DNA of 64,000 nt. It comes from Anaerolineae bacterium. Its GTDB lineage: Bacteria; Chloroflexota; Anaerolineae; Aggregatilineales; Phototrophicaceae. Shown piece by piece: positions 50,023 to 56,854 of this stretch. Position numbers and translations under genes: made by a program. Location: positions 62,001-126,000 of the forward strand of contig JABWBO010000001.1 of assembly GCA_013360465.1 (NCBI GenBank), written 5' to 3'. Each line of letters begins with the position of its first letter. Within the stretch, counting starts at the first letter, position 1. The notes below the pieces were generated by a model. It was given only the letters and a program-made list of their open reading frames with translations, made no database searches and was not told the DNA's origin.

Positions 50023-50110
50023 GAAATCACCGTCACTTCCGCTGGTGTTATTGTGAGGCGGATGATAGGATCGGGCGGATTTTGTTCCGCGCTCTGTCAC
50101 GAGTGGTCGC

Positions 50111-51703
50111 GTGAAACCTCTTTTTCGCAGCATCATCCTACTTCTGATCTGCGGTGGCGCGGTCCTGTCTGTCGCGCAGGATCAACCTCTGGACCTGCCC
50201 ATCGCTCCTTTGGCGTCGCCAGAGCCAACAGCGACGCCGATATTATTGCCGACGCCGACGCCTTCCGGTAACTGGGTCCGTGCTGGTGCAATCGGCGCTT
50301 ATCTCCGAGCCGGTCCGGGGCTGCGCTATCCTCTCGTTGGAACGGTGTTCAACGGCGAGAGCGTCGAGCCTGTAGGTAGGGACGCCGAACGAGGCTGGAT
50401 TATGGTGCGCGTCGGGGACGGGTTCGGATGGATACTCCGTCCGCTGGTCAACTGGGTGGTTGATCTGGAGGTGCTGCCCGTATTGGTGATAGGAGCGCTC
50501 ACTCCGTCACCGACCTTCACCGCGACTCAGCCACCGACGGCGACGCTGACGCCATCACCTACGTCCACTGCGACAAACACCACGACGAGTACCGCAACCG
50601 AAACGCCGCTGCCTCCGCCGACGCTGACGCATACACTGACACGCACGCCGACGGAAACCGCCACGAGCGCGCCAAGCAGTACGCCGACAGCGCTCCCGAC
50701 GGAGACGCCTCCGCCGACGCTGACTCCTACACCGACACGCACGCCGACGGAAACCGCCACGAGCGCGCCAAGCAGTACGCCGACAGCGCTCGCGACGGAG
50801 ACGCCTACGCCGACACGCACGCCGACGGAAACCGCCACGAGCGCGCCAAGCAGTACGCCGACAGCGCTCGCGACGGAGACGCCTCCGCCCACGATGACCT
50901 ATACGCTGACTGTAACCTCAACGGAGACCGTCACGAGCTTGCCGATCTCCAGCGAGACGCATGCGCCAACCGATACAGCGACCGATCTGCCGACGACGCT
51001 ACTCACTCCAACGAGCCGAGCCGACCAGGCTTTGCCAACTCCCGACGAGACAATCGTCGCTCTGCTTGTCTCGCCAGAGCCATCGAGGACGCCCGATGCT
51101 CCACCCTCCGAGACAAATGCGCCCGCCGGTACGCCGATCGGCACAGCAGTGCCCAGCGAGACGAGTTCGCCGGTGCCCACCGATACTCCTTCATCTGCTC
51201 CAGCGCTGCCTGCGTCTTCCGAAGCGCCTCCGCCGACGCTTGCTCTACCCACTCCCGTGCCGGACAGACCCGATGGGTCCATAGATGCCGCCGGCGACTC
51301 TGCGCTGACGCCAGAGGCACTTGTCGCGGGCGGAATTATCGCGCTAGTCGTCGGATATGTAGTCATCTACTGGCGTGGTCTTGCCTCGGCGGAACGTTAC
51401 GCTGATGGTTTTGTGACCGAAACCTGCCCGGTTTGCCGAACCGGTCATCTCCACGTTGATACACGCGCAGAACGTTTTCTGGGCATCCCGCGTCCGCGTT
51501 CAGTCGTGACCTGTGATAACTGCCGCTCGGTCCTGCGGCAAGCCGGCGACAGGCAGTGGCGCTACGCGGTTGACCGGGCGGCGAATCCGATGTTGTACAG
51601 ACAGTACAACGGACGGGTGATCCGTGAGGACATACTGGTGAACCTCAATATGTGGAATAATGCCATGCAGAACCCACCGACTTTCGAGGACGATCCAGGT
51701 TGA
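50111..51703 (+). CDS. SH3-domain surface protein with Thr/Pro repeats and zinc-ribbon-like tail
   Basis: The 530-residue protein begins with a GTG start and signal sequence (LFRSIILLLICGGAVLSVAQ). An SH3 domain follows (about 58-115: GNWVRAGAIGAYLRAGPGLRYPLVGTVFNGESVEPVG and GWIMVRVGDGFGWI). Next is a 250-residue Thr/Pro/Ser linker with repeated RTPTETATSAPSSTPTAL blocks. After this come one membrane helix (LVAGGIIALVVGYVVIYW, about 412-430) and a cytoplasmic tail with CPVCRTGHLHVD and CDNCRSVLRQ, a two-CxxC zinc-ribbon-like module. The order outside SH3 - stalk - membrane - inside zinc ribbon suggests signal transfer or anchoring. It starts 88 bases after the lipoprotein gene and overlaps the formiminotransferase gene. 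Confidence 0.78.
   Translation: MKPLFRSIILLLICGGAVLSVAQDQPLDLPIAPLASPEPTATPILLPTPTPSGNWVRAGAIGAYLRAGPGLRYPLVGTVFNGESVEPVGRDAERGWIMVRVGDGFGWILRPLVNWVVDLEVLPVLVIGALTPSPTFTATQPPTATLTPSPTSTATNTTTSTATETPLPPPTLTHTLTRTPTETATSAPSSTPTALPTETPPPTLTPTPTRTPTETATSAPSSTPTALATETPTPTRTPTETATSAPSSTPTALATETPPPTMTYTLTVTSTETVTSLPISSETHAPTDTATDLPTTLLTPTSRADQALPTPDETIVALLVSPEPSRTPDAPPSETNAPAGTPIGTAVPSETSSPVPTDTPSSAPALPASSEAPPPTLALPTPVPDRPDGSIDAAGDSALTPEALVAGGIIALVVGYVVIYWRGLASAERYADGFVTETCPVCRTGHLHVDTRAERFLGIPRPRSVVTCDNCRSVLRQAGDRQWRYAVDRAANPMLYRQYNGRVIREDILVNLNMWNNAMQNPPTFEDDPG
50641..50892 (+). repeat. in-frame tandem repeat coding Thr/Pro blocks
   Basis: Three near-identical DNA copies begin at 50641, 50737 and 50815 (spacings 96 and 78 bases, both multiples of three). 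Each codes for RTPTETATSAPSSTPTAL followed by a variable TETPxPT part. The near identity at silent sites indicates recent expansion by slippage or unequal recombination; copy number may vary between strains. Confidence 0.85.
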
Positions 51704-52623
51704 GCGCGCCGCTCATTGAGTGCGTGCCGAATATCAGCGAAGGGCGCGACGGCGCGCTGATCGACCAGATTGCCGAAGCCGTGCCCGCGCCCGGCGTTGC
51801 CCTGCTCGATAGGACCAGCGACCCGGATCACCATCGCACAGTCCTCACATTCGCCGGGACTCCCGATGCGGTCGAGGATGCGATGATGCGCGTCGCCGGA
51901 CTCGCCTTAGAGCATATTGATCTTGAGAAGCATCAGGGAGTCCATCCTCGCATTGGCGCTGTCGATGTCGTGCCTTTTGTCCCACTGCGTGGAATCTCTC
52001 TGGCGGCGTGCGCCGAACGCGCGCGCGCCTTTGCTCGCCGATATGCGGACCGCTTCAGCGTCCCCGTGTATCTCTACGAAGCCTCTGCACTGCGCCCAGA
52101 GCGCGTGAACCTGCCCAATATCCGACGAGGGGGCTACGAGGCACTCAAAAAGAGCATCGCAGCCGATCCGGATCGTACTCCGGATTACGGACCGGCGATC
52201 CTGAGTGGGGCAGGGGCATCAGTGATCGGGGCGCGCAGCCCCTTGATTGCCTTCAACGCTTTTCTGGATACCGCTGATATTGTCGTCGCCAGGGCAATCG
52301 CCAAAGGGCTGCGCGCCTCCAGCGGCGGGCTGCCATACGTCCGCGCCATCGGGGTAGTGGTGCGGGGACGTGCGCAGGTTTCGATCAACGTCATTGACTT
52401 TCGGCGGACCTCTATGTATACCATCATGCGCATGCTGCAAACGCTGGCGAGCGCGTATCGCGCTGCCATTGTCGAAACAGAGCTTATCGGTCTCATCCCC
52501 CAGGCGGCGCTGCTTCATGCTGCCGCCGAATCCCTTCAGCTTCCTCCTGCGGCAGTTTCGGCGACGCTGGAGCGCCGCCTGGGGGATGCTACTGCCGATT
52601 ATCGCGAGGTCGCCTTCGAGTGA
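51700..52623 (+). CDS. glutamate formimidoyltransferase (formiminotransferase domain)
   Basis: The 307-residue stand-alone formiminotransferase moves the formimino group from formiminoglutamate to tetrahydrofolate at the end of histidine breakdown. It begins PLIECVPNISEGRDGALIDQIAEA and has DRTSDPDHHRTVLTFAG with the active-site His, GVHPRIGAVDVVPFVPL, VYLYEASA and SINVIDFRRTSMYTIM. The cyclodeaminase domain of vertebrate FTCD is absent. The TTG start lies within the stop of the preceding gene. No other histidine-degrading genes are near; a general folate C1 role is also possible. Confidence 0.9.
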   Translation: MSAPLIECVPNISEGRDGALIDQIAEAVPAPGVALLDRTSDPDHHRTVLTFAGTPDAVEDAMMRVAGLALEHIDLEKHQGVHPRIGAVDVVPFVPLRGISLAACAERARAFARRYADRFSVPVYLYEASALRPERVNLPNIRRGGYEALKKSIAADPDRTPDYGPAILSGAGASVIGARSPLIAFNAFLDTADIVVARAIAKGLRASSGGLPYVRAIGVVVRGRAQVSINVIDFRRTSMYTIMRMLQTLASAYRAAIVETELIGLIPQAALLHAAAESLQLPPAAVSATLERRLGDATADYREVAFE

Positions 52624-53834
52624 GAATTACGTCTGCCATTCGCATCCTGGTGTTTCTGTCGCTCGTTACCTTTAGCGCATGTGAGGCTGGTCCTTCAGCG
52701 ACGCCAGCCGATGCTCTACCCTCACAGGAGATCAGTGCATCATCCGGGCGGGCGCTCGTTTCCGTCATGCAGAATACGCCGATTCCGACTGCGAATCTTC
52801 AGCCGACGCCGACCGTGACCTTACGCCCAACCGATACGCCATCGCCGACGATGACCTTCACGCCCAGCCTGACGCCGACCGACACACCTTTGCCGACGAA
52901 CACACCGACGCCCACCCCTACACCACTGCCCACTTCGACGCTGACGCCTTCGCCGGTTCCGACATCGACGCTGCCGCCAACGATGGTGCCTATCGCATCA
53001 GCGACCCCGACCGGTGCCTTTGAGGACCCGAACAGCACTCCGCTGCCGACCTGGACCCCGCCGCCACCGGACCCCGCCAGTCTCATTGCCGATCACTACG
53101 TCTTTGGACGCCCGATCTCCAGCAGCGGGACCAACTGGGTGGATCGTAATTACCCCTATGGTAATACGCGCGGCGGACGACTGCAGATCCATCACGGTGT
53201 GGAGTTCGTCAACCCACAGGGGACGCCAATCAAGGCGGTGGCTGATGGTGTCGTGTTCTACGCGGGGGGCGATGCCGAAACGCTCTTTGGACCGATCTTC
53301 AACTACTACGGCAATCTGGTGGTGCTTCAGCACGCGTTCACCGATGCGAGCGGTCAGGCTGTCTATACGCTTTACGGACACATGGCGCGAGTGGAGGTTG
53401 CGACAGGACAACCGGTCACCGCCGGGGACGATATCGGGATTGTTGGCGGGACGGGCGTAGCGTTGGGGCCTCATCTGCATTTCGAGGTGCGTGTAGGCGA
53501 TCCCTATAACTTCTACGGGGTTCGCAACCCAGAACTGTGGATCCGCCCCTATGGCGGGTACGGCACGCTTGCAGGTCGGGTGACTGATTCAAGCGGCAAC
53601 ATCCTTTATGATGTGACATTGACAGTCGAAAGTGAGCGCATCACGCGCTATGCCTTCAGCTACGCCGGCACAGAAGTCAGCGGTGATACTGTTTTCAATG
53701 AGAACTTCACCCTCGGCGATCTGCCGGCGGACTGGTATACGGTGACTGTTGGTGAAGGTGGGCGGGTGCGCTTTCGCCAGCTCATGTACGTCTATCCGAA
53801 CCGGACAACCTGGCTGAACGTAGTACTGAACTGA
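52620..53834 (+). CDS. M23-family peptidase lipoprotein
   Basis: The 404-residue protein has a GTG start overlapping the previous stop. The signal segment ends in the lipobox TFSAC (Cys about residue 21). A Thr/Pro-rich stalk (residues 45-155) precedes an M23 (LytM/lysostaphin-like) domain with IHHGVEFVNPQGTPIKAVADGVV, YTLYGHMARVEVATGQPVTAGDDIGIVGGTG and LGPHLHFEVR. The zinc ligands are the His of HxxxE, which replaces the usual HxxxD, and the HLH pair. The C-terminal 100 residues form a beta-sandwich-like extra domain. It probably cuts or remodels cell-wall peptide bridges at the outer face, or is an inactive activator if the Glu is not tolerated. Confidence 0.85.
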   Translation: MRITSAIRILVFLSLVTFSACEAGPSATPADALPSQEISASSGRALVSVMQNTPIPTANLQPTPTVTLRPTDTPSPTMTFTPSLTPTDTPLPTNTPTPTPTPLPTSTLTPSPVPTSTLPPTMVPIASATPTGAFEDPNSTPLPTWTPPPPDPASLIADHYVFGRPISSSGTNWVDRNYPYGNTRGGRLQIHHGVEFVNPQGTPIKAVADGVVFYAGGDAETLFGPIFNYYGNLVVLQHAFTDASGQAVYTLYGHMARVEVATGQPVTAGDDIGIVGGTGVALGPHLHFEVRVGDPYNFYGVRNPELWIRPYGGYGTLAGRVTDSSGNILYDVTLTVESERITRYAFSYAGTEVSGDTVFNENFTLGDLPADWYTVTVGEGGRVRFRQLMYVYPNRTTWLNVVLN

Positions 53835-53850
53835 TGTAGGCGCTCGTGCC

Positions 53851-53879
53851 TTGATTTTCGTTTTTCCCGTGACTATACT
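53851..53879 (+). promoter_or_regulatory. promoter of MBL-fold gene and greA
   Basis: TTGATT (53851-53856), 17 bases, TATACT (53874-53879). The mRNA start is expected near 53886, 17 bases before the MBL-fold gene start. Confidence 0.6.
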
Positions 53880-53902
53880 GCCATGAACCCATTAGCAGGC
53901 AC

Positions 53903-54754
53903 ATGGATGGAATTGCCCCGATGCAGCGCGAACGGATAGCTGACGACATTATCGTTTTTGTCAGCGATCGGTATGTTCAAGTCACGGCGACGGTTGTTAT
54001 GACTTCCGACGGCGCTGTTCTGTTTGACACGCTCCTGTACCCTGAGGAGACACGGCAGATCAAGCGCTACGTAGAGACGCGCCTGGGTTCGGTGGTCCGT
54101 TTTGTCATCAACAGCCACTTTCACGCTGATCATTCGACGGGGACATGCTTTTTTCCAGAGGCGCAGGTGATTGCCCATATGCGCTGTCGCGATCTCCTCG
54201 ATAAGCGGGGACGTGTCGGATTGGCGCGCGCGAAAGCTTCGACGGATGAGATGCGCGATGTCGAAATTGTGCTTCCTGACATCGCCTTTGGCGACGAAGG
54301 CATGATCCTTCAAGTAGGCAACAAGACGCTGGAGCTGACCCCTGCAACCGGGCACAGCCCAGATTCTATCATCTGTCTGGTCCGGGAAGATCGGACTCTG
54401 CTCGGCGCCGACACGGTCATGTCGCTCCCCTATTTTGTTGATGGCAGCTATGATGAGCTGTACCGTTCCCTGGAACGCCTCCTCGGTGAGAACTACGAAC
54501 ATGTCGTCCAGGGGCATGGCGACGTCATCCTGCGCGGCGAAATCGAGGAAAAACTGCGCGGCGATCTGCGCTATCTTCAACGTATGCACGACGCTGTAGC
54601 AGATGCCATGACCTCGCGTTCGCGTGAGGCAGCCCTGGCAGCTATCGAGATTGAAGCGTGCGGCAAGAGCCGCATCCTGCTGAATGGTTCGGCTGAAGCG
54701 CTGCATCGCAAGAATGTACTCGCACTCGCCAGCCATCACATCGCTGAACCCTAG
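53903..54754 (+). CDS. metallo-beta-lactamase-fold hydrolase
   Basis: The 283-residue MBL-fold protein has the metal-binding motif INSHFHADHSTG near residue 73, the TPATGHSPDSIICLV segment with the next metal His near residue 150, the LLGADTVMSLPYF region with the bridging Asp, and VVQGHGD with the last His near residue 200. The N-terminus (DDIIVFVSDRYVQVTATVVMTSDGAVLFDTLLYPEE) matches the hydrolase group that includes RNase-Z-like, glyoxalase-II-like and quinone-type enzymes. No signal peptide is seen. It lies 27 bases upstream of greA and shares the promoter. Confidence 0.88.
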   Translation: MDGIAPMQRERIADDIIVFVSDRYVQVTATVVMTSDGAVLFDTLLYPEETRQIKRYVETRLGSVVRFVINSHFHADHSTGTCFFPEAQVIAHMRCRDLLDKRGRVGLARAKASTDEMRDVEIVLPDIAFGDEGMILQVGNKTLELTPATGHSPDSIICLVREDRTLLGADTVMSLPYFVDGSYDELYRSLERLLGENYEHVVQGHGDVILRGEIEEKLRGDLRYLQRMHDAVADAMTSRSREAALAAIEIEACGKSRILLNGSAEALHRKNVLALASHHIAEP

Positions 54755-54781
54755 AGTTTGTGACCTGAAGGGATAGACAAT

Positions 54782-55249
54782 ATGGCGGATGCAGTTTACC
54801 TGACAGCCGAAGGCGCGGGAGATCTGCGGCGTGAACTCGACACGCTGATCAACGAACGACGGCCAGAACTGGCGAGAAAGCTGAAAGAAGCGGTCGCGCA
54901 GGGCGATCTCAAAGAGAACGCCGACTACCATGATGCGAAGGAACAGCAGGCGTTTATCGAAGGGCGCATCCAATACCTGGAGAACCTGCTGCGCGCCGCC
55001 GTCATCATCAGCAATGATGGCAAGTCGGATATGATTAACCTTGGCTCCCAGGTGACCATCGTCGAAGAGGGTGTCGACGAAGACGAAATCTACACGATTG
55101 TCGGCGCTGCCGAGGCAAACCCAGCAGAAGGCAAGATTTCCAACGAAAGCCCGATCGGCGCGGCGCTGATCGGCAGGAAAAAGGGCGACAAAGTTCGCGT
55201 GAAAACCCCCGGCGGTGAGATCACCTTTCGAGTCAAGAAGGTCAAGTAA
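54782..55249 (+). CDS. greA: transcription elongation factor GreA
   Basis: The 155-residue protein has the usual two domains. The N-terminal coiled coil contains YLTAEGAGDLRRELDTL and GDLKENADYHDAKEQQAFIEGRI, with the acidic tip residues Asp-Leu-Lys-Glu-Asn that reach the polymerase active site. The C-terminal FKBP-like domain contains IVGAAEANPAEGKISNESPIGAALIGRKKGD. It stimulates cleavage of backtracked RNA in stalled polymerase. It follows the MBL gene and is closed by a symmetric terminator shared with the convergent gene. Confidence 0.96.
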   Translation: MADAVYLTAEGAGDLRRELDTLINERRPELARKLKEAVAQGDLKENADYHDAKEQQAFIEGRIQYLENLLRAAVIISNDGKSDMINLGSQVTIVEEGVDEDEIYTIVGAAEANPAEGKISNESPIGAALIGRKKGDKVRVKTPGGEITFRVKKVK

Positions 55250-55267
55250 GCGTTCCTGGATACAACC

Positions 55268-55311
55268 GACACTAAAACACCCTGTTGTCTGCGACAGGGT
55301 GTTTTAGTGTC
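55268..55311. terminator. bidirectional terminator between greA and converging gene
   Basis: GACACTAAAACACCCTGT (55268-55285) and ACAGGGTGTTTTAGTGTC (55294-55311) are a perfect 18-base inverted repeat with an 8-base loop. A GC-rich inner stem is bordered by AAAA on one side and TTTT on the other, so it can stop transcription in both directions. Confidence 0.93.
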
Positions 55312-55328
55312 TTATCCAGGGCAGATGG

Positions 55329-56648
55329 TCATCCGATTGGCGCGAAATCGCCCGTCCCGCCAAAGGGATCGTCATCGGGTGGCAAGGTGCGCGGTGGTGG
55401 CGCTGCGGGAGGCGCCATCGGCGGCATGGTCGTTGGCTGCTGCGGGATCGGCACATGCGTCTGAGGTGGTGCCGGGTTGAATACCGGCGCAGGCGCAAAA
55501 GTCTGTGGTTGGGTAGGGGCAGTAGCTGCCGGGATAGTCTGGGCGGGCAGCGGCGCTGTCGGCATACCACCCTGGGGCTTGCGCCAAGACGCGAGTTCAA
55601 GGATGAACCGCTGGAAGGTGCTGTTAGGCGGCGCGGCATTCACGCCGTAGCTCATCTCGACGACCCGAGCCTGAACGCGCAGCGTATTGGTTTCCAGGAC
55701 GATCACCGCGCCAGGCTGCGCAAGGACAACGTCACCCTTTTCCTGAAGACGTGCGCGCAGCGACGGATTGTTGAAGACGTAGTCCGAGACGAAGACCTTG
55801 GTGAACGTGCGGACGAAATCATCTTTGTCGAACAGCCATACCTCGATTGCCATCGCCTGACCCGGCTGCATTTCGATGCCGTCGCTGACGACCGCGCCGC
55901 ACTGTCCGAGGAACATCTCATTCTCTTCAATTTCGAACGATTCATCGAAGTCGCCGCCACCCATCGCCGGATACGTCGTCATGCGCTGCATCAGCGGTGC
56001 GCCCAGCGCCGAGGCTGTCGTGAAGTCAGTTTTGCGGGTCTCCAGGATGCGGCGCTCTTCCTGCTGCGCCTTGCGGACTTCCAGCACTTCCTTGCTGGTC
56101 TTTTCACCGCGCAACCGCCTGATCAGAGGGTCAACTACGATCGGCTTGATCAGCAAGTTGTACACAACCACGAAGATCAGCGCGGCGATGGCAAAAACGA
56201 GCGGCGCCATGATGAACGGGCGGAGAATCATCCATATATCGTTTAGCTGCGGTGCCGCAGCCGCAGAAGTCTGCGCCGCCTCAGCGAAGGGACGGATCGC
56301 CTGGAGCTTGCCGGTGTTTTCAATTTCGGCAGGGTTTGCCAGCAGGCTGTCGACGATGCCCAGGGGGTCATCGACCCGCTGGAGGAGATCGACGATGTTG
56401 CCGCTGATGTCACGGTCAGTCGTCGCGGCATAGCGGTCAGCCAGAAGTTTGACCCATTCGTTCTGCCACGTCTGCTGGAGCGCGCTGGGCTGACCATCGT
56501 AGTAGATGGTCTCGTGAACGTTGTACCCCCAGAACAAGCCCGCCAGGACGCCGATGACCAGGGCAACGATGACTGCCAGTCGGGGCAGGTTTGGCTTGAT
56601 GAGTACGCCAAAGATGCCAATAACGCTGTTCTGTATCGACTTTATCAT
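55329..56648 (-). CDS. membrane protein with Pro-rich C-terminus, unknown function
   Basis: The 439-residue protein has one helix near the N-terminus (LAVIVALVIGVLAGLFWGY) and a second near residue 155 (FIMAPLVFAIAALIFVVVYNLLI). An external loop of about 110 residues lies between them. A cytoplasmic region contains REVRKAQQEERRILETRK-like charged helices and a beta domain (AMAIEVWLFDKDDFVRTFTKVFVSDYVF, AVIVLETNTLRVQARVVEM). The last 80 residues are Pro/Ala/Gln-rich with tandem PxxP-like motifs. I know no name for it. It is a single gene converging on greA, with a candidate promoter and palindrome upstream. Confidence 0.65.
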   Translation of the reverse strand: MIKSIQNSVIGIFGVLIKPNLPRLAVIVALVIGVLAGLFWGYNVHETIYYDGQPSALQQTWQNEWVKLLADRYAATTDRDISGNIVDLLQRVDDPLGIVDSLLANPAEIENTGKLQAIRPFAEAAQTSAAAAPQLNDIWMILRPFIMAPLVFAIAALIFVVVYNLLIKPIVVDPLIRRLRGEKTSKEVLEVRKAQQEERRILETRKTDFTTASALGAPLMQRMTTYPAMGGGDFDESFEIEENEMFLGQCGAVVSDGIEMQPGQAMAIEVWLFDKDDFVRTFTKVFVSDYVFNNPSLRARLQEKGDVVLAQPGAVIVLETNTLRVQARVVEMSYGVNAAPPNSTFQRFILELASWRKPQGGMPTAPLPAQTIPAATAPTQPQTFAPAPVFNPAPPQTHVPIPQQPTTMPPMAPPAAPPPRTLPPDDDPFGGTGDFAPIG

Positions 56649-56744
56649 GAACTTTCAACCTTTCGCCTGATGGTCACCTCGACTGCGTCGAAGTCTGCGG
56701 CAGTCGCCCGTGCCATGCCGCAGAATCTGCATCATTGGAAGACG

Positions 56745-56764
56745 GGATAGGAATAATACTATCC
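56745..56764. promoter_or_regulatory. inverted repeat overlapping candidate promoter
   Basis: GGATAG (56745-56750), eight bases, CTATCC (56759-56764). It covers the -10 box of the promoter below and could be a repressor site. Confidence 0.3.
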
Positions 56765-56784
56765 GCGAAAGAGAGAGTATGCAA
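56756..56784 (-). promoter_or_regulatory. candidate promoter of the Pro-rich membrane protein gene
   Basis: On the minus strand TTGCAT (56784-56779), 17 bases, TAGTAT (56761-56756). It lies in the 206-base gap behind topA, which holds no gene. Confidence 0.35.
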
Positions 56785-56854
56785 ACCGGATCACGGCAGG
56801 ATCGAGGGGAGAAATTCGCCGGGGCAGGAGAGATTTTCTACCCCGGCAGGACGA

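Noticed and set aside
50641-50892. CRISPR-like spacing of direct repeats
   Set aside because: The repeat units are in frame, code for Thr/Pro blocks, and the spacings (96, 78) are multiples of three inside one long gene.
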